From Planococcus maitriensis (GTDB lineage: Bacteria; Bacillota; Bacilli; Bacillales_A; Planococcaceae), in the NCBI RefSeq assembly GCF_003289925.1, contig NZ_QLZQ01000001.1:992001-1056000 (forward strand): 64,000 nucleotides of DNA. The letters run 5' to 3'. Positions 1-7,307 of the stretch are shown piece after piece (position 1 is the first letter of the stretch; the number at the start of each line of letters is the position of its first letter). Made by a program: the position numbers and the translations under genes. A model generated the notes under the pieces. The model searched no databases. It was given only the letters and a program-made list of their open reading frames with translations, and was not told the DNA's origin.

Positions 1-2
1 CG

Positions 3-986
3 CTCGTCGTATTTGTCAGCTCCTACCGTCTGGATGCATATATTTCGCGCCCCGGCGACGCGTACGAGCTATCGCCGCTGGTGGAAGTCGATGGGCGTGA
101 CGAAGATGACGCGGGCACACTCAGCTTGATGACCGTGACGATGTTCAATGCGACGCCTGCATTGTATATCATGGCCCAATTCCAGGAAGGGTATAAAGTG
201 CTCGACCCGGAACAAGTAAGAAGCCCGCATGAAAGCGATGAGGAGTACAATGTCAGGCAATTGAAGCTGATGTCCGATTCCCAGGTCAATGCGCTGCAAG
301 TAGCCTTTGAAGAGGCTGGAAAGCCGTATGAAGTTTCAAGCAACGGCGTCTTCATCTTGAACGTACTCGAAGACGGAGCTGCTGCCGGTTTATTATCGCC
401 CGGCGACCGCTTGATGGAAATCGATGGGCAGGCCTATGATTCGATGGAAGAATTCCTTGATTACTTAAGCACAAAAGAAGTGGGGGATGAAGTGGAACTG
501 GTGATCGAGCGCGATGAGCGCACCATCAACCAAACGGTCACACTCGCGCCGTTGCCGACGGAGCCAGAGCGGGCGGGCATCGGCATTTCATTTGTCGAAG
601 ACAAGGAAATCGAAACGACTCCGGATGTTTCGATCGATTCGGACACCATCGGCGGGCCGTCTGCGGGGTTGATGTTCACTTTGGAGATCTTGAACCAATT
701 GCTGGATGAAGACATTACCAAAGGCTATGATATAGCGGGAACCGGTACGATGGAAAGCGACGGGACGGTCGGCCGCATCGGCGGGATCGACCAGAAAGTC
801 ATGGCGGCGGACCGTGCCGGCATCGATATTTTCTTCGCGCCCGATGATGAAACCGATTCGGAATTGCCGAGCAATTTCGACCAAGCCCTGGAAACGGCAG
901 AGGAAATCGGCACCGGGATGGATATCGTCCCGGTCACCGACATCGATGCCGCGCTTGATTATCTAGCGGAACTATCGCCGATGTAA
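3..986 (+). CDS. ylbL: SepM/YlbL-type PDZ-Lon serine protease, 5' end outside window
   Basis: Only the C-terminal 327 residues are visible, because the frame is open to the left edge. A PDZ domain (about visible residues 115-185, around GAAAGLLSPGDRLMEIDG) is followed by a Lon-like protease domain. The catalytic Ser is in GGPSAGLMF (visible residue 220) and the Lys in GIDQKVMAADRAG (visible residue 265). The spacing of about 45 residues is normal for the Lon Ser-Lys dyad. In the family these are membrane-anchored proteases facing outward; SepM of streptococci trims a signal peptide, and YlbL of Bacillus has been linked to recovery from DNA damage. The N-terminal membrane segment lies outside the window. 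Its last 28 bp overlap the convergent tmcAL gene. Confidence 0.9.
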   Translation, partial: LVVFVSSYRLDAYISRPGDAYELSPLVEVDGRDEDDAGTLSLMTVTMFNATPALYIMAQFQEGYKVLDPEQVRSPHESDEEYNVRQLKLMSDSQVNALQVAFEEAGKPYEVSSNGVFILNVLEDGAAAGLLSPGDRLMEIDGQAYDSMEEFLDYLSTKEVGDEVELVIERDERTINQTVTLAPLPTEPERAGIGISFVEDKEIETTPDVSIDSDTIGGPSAGLMFTLEILNQLLDEDITKGYDIAGTGTMESDGTVGRIGGIDQKVMAADRAGIDIFFAPDDETDSELPSNFDQALETAEEIGTGMDIVPVTDIDAALDYLAELSPM

Positions 987-2173
987 ATAGGCGGTGTCGT
1001 GTATTCTTTTTTCAATGAGTCTGCGCCTGCCGCTTGAAGGTAGAGCGCGGAAGCGCGAATATCGAGCTGTCCCATGTTTCCTGTCAAATCCGCGGCGCGG
1101 CTGATGACAGGGAGCGGGGTGGCTTTTTTCTGTTCGTTCAAATAACGCCTGCCATTGTTTGTCATGCCCAGCAAGCGGAGGTATTCGGGACGGATGGCGG
1201 CTTGTGCTTCCGACTGTGTGTACCCGGTGAAGATGTGGGTCAGCATGCGCTGTATGCGCGTACGGGTAAAGCGTTTGCTTTTCACCCGATTGATGAACGC
1301 ATCGAAGGTTTCCGAACGCTTGGCCGACTCATGAATGAGGTTTTCGATGCCTTCAGTCACTTCGGCAAACCGGGCAAGCGCTTTTGGCCCTTCGCGCAAA
1401 ATGGTGAAACGCAGCATCGGGTAGAATCTTTGCCAGTCGACGAATCCTTCCTGCTCCGCGTGAACACGCTCAAGCAAGCGGATGCTGCTCGGTGGAAGAT
1501 ACGGAGCCAGTTCGGCAAGTTCTTCGCCCTCGAAGAAAGCATTGCGGATTCCCGTCGCGCTTGCGATTGCGACGCCTGGCTCCAGAGGGTCGTGGTAACC
1601 CGCACCGATGCGCTGTATCGTCAAGGGGGCCATCGTGCTGTGGAGGGCGTGGGCAGCTTCTACATAATGATAGCCAAGGATATTGTTCGGTTTGGTCAAG
1701 TCGGCATAACGCCCGCTGCCATTCGTTAAGCTCAAGTATGCGTCGTTCAGCGCTTTCGGGTAGCTGATGCCGGTCTGGACCCGGTCATGGATGACTTTTT
1801 CGTATTGCTCTTTTTCAGTACTCAATAATTCCAGGCTGTTCAGGAACGGCTCGATCTCGCCTTGCTCGCTGCCAAAGCAAAAAGAAGCGCATCCTGCTGC
1901 ATCGAGCAAGTGGATGGCGCCACGCGCAAATTCTGAAGCCTGAGCTGTCGCGAAAGCATAGGGCAATTCGATGACGACATCGACGCCAGCCGAGAGCGCC
2001 ATTTCAGTGCGCACCCATTTATCGGCGAACGCCGGCTCGCCGCGCTGGAGGAATTGGCCGCTCATGACGGCGATGACGACATCGGCGCCGGATAGCTCCT
2101 TTGCTTTTGCCGCATGATGCAAATGGCCATTATGGAAAGGGTTATATTCAACAACGATTCCTGTCGCTTTCAT
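959..2173 (-). CDS. tmcAL: tRNA(Met) cytidine acetate ligase TmcAL
   Basis: The 404-residue protein starts GIVVEYNPFHNGH, with the HxGH nucleotide-binding motif of the nucleotidyltransferase superfamily near residue 18. TmcAL (formerly YlbM) uses ATP and acetate to make N4-acetylcytidine at the wobble base of elongator tRNA-Met. Length and start agree with the family. The AAGAAGGTG ribosome site lies about 6 bases before the ATG. The gene runs against its neighbours, as ylbM does in Bacillus, and its 3' end overlaps ylbL by 28 bp with no terminator between them. Confidence 0.92.
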   Translation of the reverse strand: MKATGIVVEYNPFHNGHLHHAAKAKELSGADVVIAVMSGQFLQRGEPAFADKWVRTEMALSAGVDVVIELPYAFATAQASEFARGAIHLLDAAGCASFCFGSEQGEIEPFLNSLELLSTEKEQYEKVIHDRVQTGISYPKALNDAYLSLTNGSGRYADLTKPNNILGYHYVEAAHALHSTMAPLTIQRIGAGYHDPLEPGVAIASATGIRNAFFEGEELAELAPYLPPSSIRLLERVHAEQEGFVDWQRFYPMLRFTILREGPKALARFAEVTEGIENLIHESAKRSETFDAFINRVKSKRFTRTRIQRMLTHIFTGYTQSEAQAAIRPEYLRLLGMTNNGRRYLNEQKKATPLPVISRAADLTGNMGQLDIRASALYLQAAGADSLKKEYTTPPIYIGDSSAR

Positions 2174-2204
2174 TACAGCACCTTCTTTTGGTATGATTAG
2201 TTCT

Positions 2205-2234
2205 AGTATAACGATGGGCGAATTATGGTGACAA
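2205..2234 (-). promoter_or_regulatory. Probable sigma-A promoter of tmcAL
   Basis: On the minus strand, TTGTCA (plus-strand 2229-2234) is followed after 18 bp by TATACT (2205-2210). Each hexamer is one base from consensus. It lies 32 bp upstream of the tmcAL start and is divergent from the yceD promoter next to it. Confidence 0.55.
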
Positions 2235-2243
2235 GATTTTTTC

Positions 2244-2272
2244 TTGACATCGTTTGTTCTACATTATATAAT
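2244..2272 (+). promoter_or_regulatory. Consensus sigma-A promoter of yceD-rpmF
   Basis: TTGACA (2244-2249), a 17-bp spacer, and TATAAT (2267-2272): a perfect housekeeping promoter. It ends 29 bp before the yceD start, as expected for a strongly expressed ribosomal-protein operon. Confidence 0.87.
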
Positions 2273-2300
2273 CAACTTTGTTGTCTTGAGGTGATTACTT

Positions 2301-2837
2301 ATGAAAATAGCGATTCAACAGCTACAAAAGTATCGTAACGACGGGATGCCGATTGACCAGTATGTTCAATTGGATGAGGCGAAAAAGCGCAATAGCGATA
2401 TTCGCGCCGTATCTCCTATACACGTCACAGGACACTGTACGATTGGTTCGCAACAAATGACGTGCATGCTCCATCTTGAAGGGACGCTAACGCTGCCCTG
2501 CGCACGAACTTGGGAAGATGTCGAATACCCGGTCAGCATCGACACCGTGGAAATCTTCGATTGGTCTGAAAAAGGCCGTGAAGAAGGCGAGGGCGAATAT
2601 GTCCACGCGGTAACGACTGAAGTCATCGATCTTCAGCCGATATTGGAAGAGCTGATCGCCCTTGAAGTCCCTATACAGGTCTTTAAGGAAGATTCGGAAC
2701 AAACCGTCATCAAAGGCGGCAACGACTGGTCTTATTTGACAGATGAAGAAGTTCAGGCCGAGAAGGAAGAAGCACAATCAAAACCGGATCCAAGACTGGC
2801 TGATTTAGCCAAGTATTTCGATCAGACAGATGAATAG
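2301..2837 (+). CDS. yceD: YceD/DUF177 family protein (YlbN)
   Basis: The 178-residue protein has the DUF177 signature TLPCARTWEDV in its middle and the conserved tail DPRLADLAKYF. The family almost always precedes rpmF, as here (24 bp before the L32 start). In E. coli and plants YceD is needed for normal accumulation of 23S rRNA, so a role in large-subunit assembly is likely. It is soluble, with an acidic C-terminal third. Transcription should come from the consensus promoter just upstream. Confidence 0.9.
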   Translation: MKIAIQQLQKYRNDGMPIDQYVQLDEAKKRNSDIRAVSPIHVTGHCTIGSQQMTCMLHLEGTLTLPCARTWEDVEYPVSIDTVEIFDWSEKGREEGEGEYVHAVTTEVIDLQPILEELIALEVPIQVFKEDSEQTVIKGGNDWSYLTDEEVQAEKEEAQSKPDPRLADLAKYFDQTDE

Positions 2838-2861
2838 AATCATTGTAAGGAGGTGTCACCA

Positions 2862-3038
2862 ATGGCTGTACCGTTCAGAAGAACATCCAAAACCGCTAAA
2901 AGAAAACGCCGTACGCATTTCAAGCTATCCGTACCTGGTATGGTAGCGTGCCCAAGCTGTGGCGAAAGTAAATTGGCTCACCATGTCTGCAAAGCATGTG
3001 GATCATACAAAGGCAAAGAAGTAGTAGCTAGCAAATAA
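2862..3038 (+). CDS. rpmF: 50S ribosomal protein L32
   Basis: A 58-residue basic protein starting [17 protein letters not shown]. The C-terminal half carries a four-cysteine zinc ribbon (CPSCG near 30, CKACG near 43), so this is the zinc-binding (C+) paralogue. The start at 2862 was chosen because AAGGAGGTGTC sits just before it; an in-frame ATG at 2853 lies inside that ribosome site. It is cotranscribed with yceD and followed by a terminator. Confidence 0.97.
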   Translation: MAVPFRRTSKTAKRKRRTHFKLSVPGMVACPSCGESKLAHHVCKACGSYKGKEVVASK

Positions 3039-3058
3039 AACAGTATTTGCTTAGAAAG

Positions 3059-3095
3059 AGGTTATCTGGAGGCCATGGCTCCCGATAACCTTTTT
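3059..3095 (+). terminator. Terminator of yceD-rpmF
   Basis: AGGTTATC (3059-3066) pairs with GATAACCT (3084-3091). An inner GGAG/CTCC stem extends the helix, and a T run follows. Confidence 0.8.
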
Positions 3096-3141
3096 CATTT
3101 GCCGAAAAACAGGTAGAATGGAACTTGAGGTGAGCATAATT

Positions 3142-3894
3142 ATGGCATACATAATCGAAACGAAAAATCAGGTCATGACATTCACGATCGACCGGCCGCA
3201 AATCCGCAATGCCATCAATAACGAAGTGATGGAAGGATTTGAAGAACTTGCCAGACGAGCAAGGGTAGAAGACATCCGCTTTGTCATCATCACCGCAGCA
3301 GGCGAGCAAGCCTTTTGTTCAGGCGGTGATCTATCCGTTTTTCACGAGCTAAAGACTGAACAGCAGGCATGGCCAATGCTCAGCCGCATGGGTGAAGCCC
3401 TGTACCGCATCAAGACAATCCCCGTGCCTGTCATTGCGCTTGTCAACGGCACGGCGGTCGGCGGGGGCTGTGAGATTGCGACGGCTTGCGATTACCGTCT
3501 TGTCAGAAGCCACGCCAAATGCGGCTTCATCCAAGGGACGCTTGCGATCACAAGCGGCTGGGGTGGAGGCACATACCTATTTGAAACCTTGAAACAAGAT
3601 GCTGCACTTAAGATGCTCAGCGATGCGCGCGCATACACGGCAAGTGAACTGCTCGAGAACGGCTGGGCCAGCGCCATCATTGAAGAAGACGGGGATATCG
3701 ACCGGTTTTTGGAATCGATGCACCGTGTCCTGCCTGCCGTTCACCGCGCGTATAAAGAGATCGCCATACGCAAATGGCAGGAAACAAACCTGAAACAGCG
3801 CGTCGATCAAGAAATCCGTGAATGCGCTAGATTATGGGCGGAAGAAGCTCATCATCAGGCTGTAGATGGTTTCTTGAACAAAAGCAAAAAATAA
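3142..3894 (+). CDS. Enoyl-CoA hydratase/isomerase (crotonase) family protein
   Basis: A 250-residue crotonase-fold protein. The oxyanion-hole signatures are visible (FCSGGDLSVF near 57-66; NGTAVGGGCEIATACDY near 102-118). The first acidic residue of true hydratases (Glu in GGGCE) is present. The position of the second catalytic Glu (PExxLG in classical hydratases) reads IQGTLAIT, giving Gln or Gly by my alignment, so classical hydration is uncertain. It could be an isomerase, decarboxylase or thioesterase. The start at 3142 follows AGGTGA by 8 bp; an in-frame ATG at 3118 has no ribosome site. It lies upstream of the acyl-CoA carboxylase genes but has its own terminator, so a shared acyl-CoA pathway is an inference. 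Confidence 0.85.
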   Translation: MAYIIETKNQVMTFTIDRPQIRNAINNEVMEGFEELARRARVEDIRFVIITAAGEQAFCSGGDLSVFHELKTEQQAWPMLSRMGEALYRIKTIPVPVIALVNGTAVGGGCEIATACDYRLVRSHAKCGFIQGTLAITSGWGGGTYLFETLKQDAALKMLSDARAYTASELLENGWASAIIEEDGDIDRFLESMHRVLPAVHRAYKEIAIRKWQETNLKQRVDQEIRECARLWAEEAHHQAVDGFLNKSKK

Positions 3895-3919
3895 GGCTCC
3901 TTAGGGGGCTTATTTTTTA
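3890..3919 (+). terminator. Terminator after the crotonase gene
   Basis: AATAAGGCTCC pairs with GGGGGCTTATT (one mismatch, one G-U pair) around a TTA loop and runs into six T. It overlaps the stop codon of the crotonase gene. Confidence 0.7.
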
Positions 3920-3992
3920 TGGTTCAACGATAGCTTCACCACGTGACAGAACCGAACAGACGGAACATTATGGAAAATATTTTTTTCTATAG

Positions 3993-4008
3993 TTGAAATC
4001 GCTTACAA
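3993..4008 (+). promoter_or_regulatory. CcpA catabolite-response (cre) box
   Basis: TTGAAATCGCTTACAA fits the Bacillus cre consensus WTGNAANCGNWNNCWW at every defined position. It covers the likely -35 and spacer of the carboxylase operon promoter, a position where bound CcpA usually represses. Confidence 0.65.
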
Positions 4009-4020
4009 AATTCGTATATG
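3993..4020 (+). promoter_or_regulatory. Candidate promoter of the acyl-CoA carboxylase operon
   Basis: TTGAAA (3993-3998), a 16-bp spacer, TATATG (4015-4020); the -10 could also be read as TATGCT at 4017. It lies about 37 bp before the biotin carboxylase start and overlaps the cre box. Confidence 0.4.
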
Positions 4021-4056
4021 CTAGAGAAGGGAGAAAACTTAGGGGGTATTTCATAC

Positions 4057-5406
4057 ATGAAAAAAATCCTGATTGCCAACCGGGGCGAAATTGCACGGCG
4101 CATCATACGCACATGCGACCGCCTCGGTATCGAAACCATCGCAATCCACTCCGAGGCAGATGGGGACCTGCCGTATGTGAGTGAAGCGACAGAAGCGGCG
4201 GCGATCGGCCCGAATCCGGTCGCGCAATCCTATCTACAAGCAGATAACATCATTGAAGAAGCAGTAAAGCGCAACGCTGAAGCGATCCATCCGGGCTATG
4301 GCCTGCTATCGGAAAATGCGGATTTTGCGCGCAAAGTCACAGATGCAGGGCTTATCTTTATCGGCCCGAAACCTGAAGTCATCGAGACGATGGGCGATAA
4401 GCTCGGCTCCCGGCACACGATGAAACAAGCTGGCGTGCCGGTCGTTCCAGGCACAGCTGAAGGGGTATCAGATATTGATGCGGCCGTGATGGAAGCGAAA
4501 GAGATCGGTTATCCGTTGATGTTGAAAGCAAGTGCGGGCGGCGGCGGAATCGGCATGGTGTTGTGTGAAAATGAGCAAGCGCTCACTCAGCAGTTTGATT
4601 CGGTGAAAAACCGTGCCAAAGCCTATTTCGGCAACGATATCGTCTATTTGGAGAAATTCATTGCCAATGCACGCCATATCGAAGTGCAGATTTTCGGGGA
4701 TGAGTCGGGCAATATCGTTCACTTGTACGAGCGCAATTGCTCCGTGCAGCGCCGCAACCAAAAAGTCATAGAAGAATCGCCGTCTCCGGACTTGCCGGAA
4801 TCCGCCAGAGCCAAGCTGTGCGAAGCAGCCGTTCAAGCGGCGCGCGCGGTCGGCTACACGAATGCGGGAACGGTCGAGTTCATCGTTGATGAAAATAACG
4901 ACTTCTATTTCCTGGAAATGAATACCCGGCTGCAAGTGGAACACCCGATTACGGAAGAGGTGACAGGCGTGGACCTCGTCGAATGGCAGATAAATGTGGC
5001 CAGGGGAGAAACTTTGCCCGGGCAGGACACGATCCGCACAAGCGGCCATTCAATCGAATACCGCATCTATGCGGAAGACCCGAAAACCTTCTTTCCCTCA
5101 CCAGGGACATTAGCTGTCTTGAAATGGGCCGCCGGTGCACGCATCGAGACAGGTTACGAAGAAGGCAATATAGTGACGCCATTCTACGACCCCATGATCG
5201 CCAAGGTAATTTTGACGGGAGCCTCGCGGGAAGAAGTATTGGAGAAATCCAGGAAGTTCTTCGACGGAACGGCAATTGAAGGGGTCAAGACCAACCTGCC
5301 GTTATTCGACCGATTCATTGAATCCAAACCATTTATAGAAGGAAATTATGCGACGGCCGTATTGGCTCAGTGGCTTACACAACAGAAGGAGGAAAAAACA
5401 GTATGA
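4057..5406 (+). CDS. Biotin carboxylase subunit of an acyl-CoA carboxylase (YngH/AccC type)
   Basis: 449 residues with the full biotin-carboxylase fold: N-terminal MKKILIANRGEIARRI, an ATP-grasp glycine loop KASAGGGGIGM, catalytic EMNTRLQVEHPITEEVTGVDLVEWQI, and the C-terminal domain. It uses ATP and bicarbonate to carboxylate biotin on the partner carrier protein. The glycine loop has Ile where AccC of lipid synthesis has Arg (GGGGRGM). Together with the YngE-like partner, this points to a catabolic or accessory carboxylase rather than the main acetyl-CoA carboxylase. The start at 4057 follows AGGGGG by 10 bp; the in-frame ATG at 4018 overlaps the promoter. The stop overlaps the next start (ATGA). 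Confidence 0.92.
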   Translation: MKKILIANRGEIARRIIRTCDRLGIETIAIHSEADGDLPYVSEATEAAAIGPNPVAQSYLQADNIIEEAVKRNAEAIHPGYGLLSENADFARKVTDAGLIFIGPKPEVIETMGDKLGSRHTMKQAGVPVVPGTAEGVSDIDAAVMEAKEIGYPLMLKASAGGGGIGMVLCENEQALTQQFDSVKNRAKAYFGNDIVYLEKFIANARHIEVQIFGDESGNIVHLYERNCSVQRRNQKVIEESPSPDLPESARAKLCEAAVQAARAVGYTNAGTVEFIVDENNDFYFLEMNTRLQVEHPITEEVTGVDLVEWQINVARGETLPGQDTIRTSGHSIEYRIYAEDPKTFFPSPGTLAVLKWAAGARIETGYEEGNIVTPFYDPMIAKVILTGASREEVLEKSRKFFDGTAIEGVKTNLPLFDRFIESKPFIEGNYATAVLAQWLTQQKEEKTV

Positions 5407-5618
5407 AACAACTAACAGCAACTATGGCCGGAACGGTCTTGAATATTTCAGTATCCGAAGGGGATTCCGTATCAGCGGGACAAACCGTCATGACCCTTGA
5501 ATCGATGAAAATGGAAATTCCGGTAGAAGCGGAATTCGGCGGGAAAGTCGAAAAAGTCGATGTGGAAGTTGGCAGCTTCGTCAACGAAGGGGACACATTG
5601 GTGACGCTCGGCGAATAA
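5403..5618 (+). CDS. Biotin/lipoyl carrier protein of the acyl-CoA carboxylase (YngHB-like)
   Basis: A 71-residue single-domain biotinyl carrier. The attachment motif LESMKMEIP holds the lysine that receives biotin. It is much shorter than AccB of fatty-acid synthesis, which has an N-terminal extension. It is translationally coupled to the biotin carboxylase by a 4-bp overlap and followed after 28 bp by the carboxyltransferase, so the three very likely form one enzyme. Confidence 0.92.
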   Translation: MKQLTATMAGTVLNISVSEGDSVSAGQTVMTLESMKMEIPVEAEFGGKVEKVDVEVGSFVNEGDTLVTLGE

Positions 5619-5646
5619 GGCATTTGAATCCAAAGGGGTGGGAGAA

Positions 5647-7197
5647 ATGACGAAAACGACTGAAACAACGGGGTACAATACACGGTTAGAAGAAAAGCTT
5701 TCCAAGATTTTTGCGGGGGGCCAAGAGAAATACCATGAAAAATTGAAAGAAAGCAATAAACTATTTGTCAGAGACCGCTTGAACTTGTTGTTCGATGACG
5801 GTGATTATATTGAAGATGGGCGCTTCGCGAATGTGGAAGCGGAAGATCTTCCGGCTGATGGCGTCGTGACGGCGATCGGGAAAGTGAGCGGCGAAACCGT
5901 CTGCGTCATGGCGAATGATTCTACCGTTAAAGCAGGGTCGTGGGGTTCACGGACTGTGGAGAAAATCATCCGTATCCAGGAAACGGCAGAAAAGATGCAA
6001 GTGCCGATGCTTTACCTGGTCGACTCAGCAGGCGCGCGCATCACCGACCAATTGGAGATGTTCCCGAACCGCCGGGGCGCTGGACGAATTTTCCATAACC
6101 AAGTGCGCATGTCCGGCATGGTGCCGCAAGTATGCTTATTATTCGGCCCATCTGCGGCTGGCGGGGCATACATCCCGGCATTTTGCGATATCGTCATCAT
6201 GGTCGAAGGCAACGCTTCGATGTATTTGGGATCGCCGCGCATGGCGGAAAAAGTCATCGGCGAAAAAGTGTCGCTCGAGGAAATGGGCGGCGCCCGCATG
6301 CACTGTACCGTAAGCGGTGTCGGCGATGTGCTCGTATCCACTGAAGAAGAAGCGATTTCGGAAGCACGCCGCTATATGGCGTTCTTCCCGGCGAATTTTG
6401 CGGTCAAGCCTGGAAAGATTGAAGCGAAAGCGAAAAAAGCAGGCCGCAGCCTGGAAGAGATCATTCCCGAAAACCAGAACGCGCCGTTTGATATGTATGA
6501 ATTGATCGACCAGTTGATCGATGAAGACAGCTTCTTCGACATCAAGAAGCTCTTCGCGCCTGAATTGATCACGGGCCTAGCGCGCATTGACGGGCAAGCG
6601 GTCGGCATCATCGCCAACCAGCCGAAAGTGAAAGGCGGCGTCCTGTTCGGGGATTCTGCGGACAAAGGCGCAAAATTCATCAACCTATGCGATGCGTTCT
6701 CGATTCCGCTCCTGTTCCTGGCTGATGTGCCTGGCTTCATGATCGGGACGAAAGTCGAACGCGCAGGGATTATCCGCCACGGGGCCAAGTTCATCTCCGC
6801 GATGAGTGCGGCTACTGTGCCGAAGATTTCGGTCGTCGTGCGTAAGGCTTATGGCGCCGGTTTGTATGCAATGGCAGGCCCGGCATTTGAGCCGGATGTA
6901 TGCATTGCGCTTCCGACAGCGCAAATTGCCGTCATGGGCCCTGAAGCGGCGGTCAATGCGGTCTATTCCAACAAGATCGAAGCGATTGAAGACCCGAAAG
7001 AACGCCTTGCCTATGTACAGCAGAAGCATCAGGAGTATAAAGAAGAAATTAATATTTACCGTTTGGCGTCAGAGCTTATTGTCGATGAAATCGTCGCGCC
7101 GTATGCACTTCGCGAAGAATTGTCCAAGCGCTTGTCGATTTATGCGACGAAAGATTTGCCCTTGCCATATCGAAAACATCCGATCATTCCTGTATAA
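5647..7197 (+). CDS. Acyl-CoA carboxylase carboxyltransferase (beta) subunit, YngE-like
   Basis: 516 residues with the two crotonase-like halves of PccB/MccB carboxyltransferases. The oxyanion segments FGPSAAGGAYIPAFCD (N half) and VVRKAYGAGLYAMAGP (C half) are clear, as is DSAGARITDQLEMF. It moves carboxyl from biotin to an acyl-CoA. Substrate (propionyl-, methylcrotonyl- or another acyl-CoA) cannot be decided from sequence alone; the family closest in flavour, Bacillus YngE, belongs to a leucine or isoprenoid acid degradation-like cluster. The start at 5647 was chosen because an upstream in-frame GTG (5638) lies inside the ribosome site GGGGTG. It is the last gene of the operon. Confidence 0.9.
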   Translation: MTKTTETTGYNTRLEEKLSKIFAGGQEKYHEKLKESNKLFVRDRLNLLFDDGDYIEDGRFANVEAEDLPADGVVTAIGKVSGETVCVMANDSTVKAGSWGSRTVEKIIRIQETAEKMQVPMLYLVDSAGARITDQLEMFPNRRGAGRIFHNQVRMSGMVPQVCLLFGPSAAGGAYIPAFCDIVIMVEGNASMYLGSPRMAEKVIGEKVSLEEMGGARMHCTVSGVGDVLVSTEEEAISEARRYMAFFPANFAVKPGKIEAKAKKAGRSLEEIIPENQNAPFDMYELIDQLIDEDSFFDIKKLFAPELITGLARIDGQAVGIIANQPKVKGGVLFGDSADKGAKFINLCDAFSIPLLFLADVPGFMIGTKVERAGIIRHGAKFISAMSAATVPKISVVVRKAYGAGLYAMAGPAFEPDVCIALPTAQIAVMGPEAAVNAVYSNKIEAIEDPKERLAYVQQKHQEYKEEINIYRLASELIVDEIVAPYALREELSKRLSIYATKDLPLPYRKHPIIPV

Positions 7198-7214
7198 TGA
7201 GTATTAGACGTGGA

Positions 7215-7243
7215 GTCTGCCTAATAAGGCAGGCTTCTTTTTT
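7215..7243 (+). terminator. Terminator of the carboxylase operon, with competing pairings
   Basis: GTCTGCCT (7215-7222) pairs with AGGCAGGC (7227-7234) around AATA, followed by TTCTTTTTT. Both arms can also pair with sequence downstream (see the nested repeats entry). Confidence 0.78.
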
Positions 7244-7278
7244 AGCAGACGCTCAAGACAAGCGAGCGTCTCCTGCCT
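7215..7278 (+). repeat. Nested inverted repeats upstream of the panE-like gene
   Basis: AGACGCTC (7247-7254) and GAGCGTCT (7264-7271) form a perfect 8-bp stem with a 9-base loop. CCTGCCT (7272-7278) is complementary to AGGCAGG (7227-7233), and GCAGAC (7245-7250) is complementary to GTCTGC (7215-7220). The terminator arms therefore have alternative partners in the 35 bases that precede the panE ribosome site. Confidence 0.7.
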
Positions 7279-7307
7279 ACGATTGCTCTCAAAAAGGAGG
7301 GGTTTCC

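Noticed and set aside
1034-1729. 231-codon open frame on the plus strand opposite tmcAL
   Set aside because: It lies fully antisense to a well-recognised gene, has no ribosome site, and its protein shows no family features.
7193-7198. TATAAT at the end of the carboxyltransferase gene as a panE promoter
   Set aside because: A transcript from it would meet the terminator at 7215-7243 almost at once, and the -35 is poor. Left as chance match.
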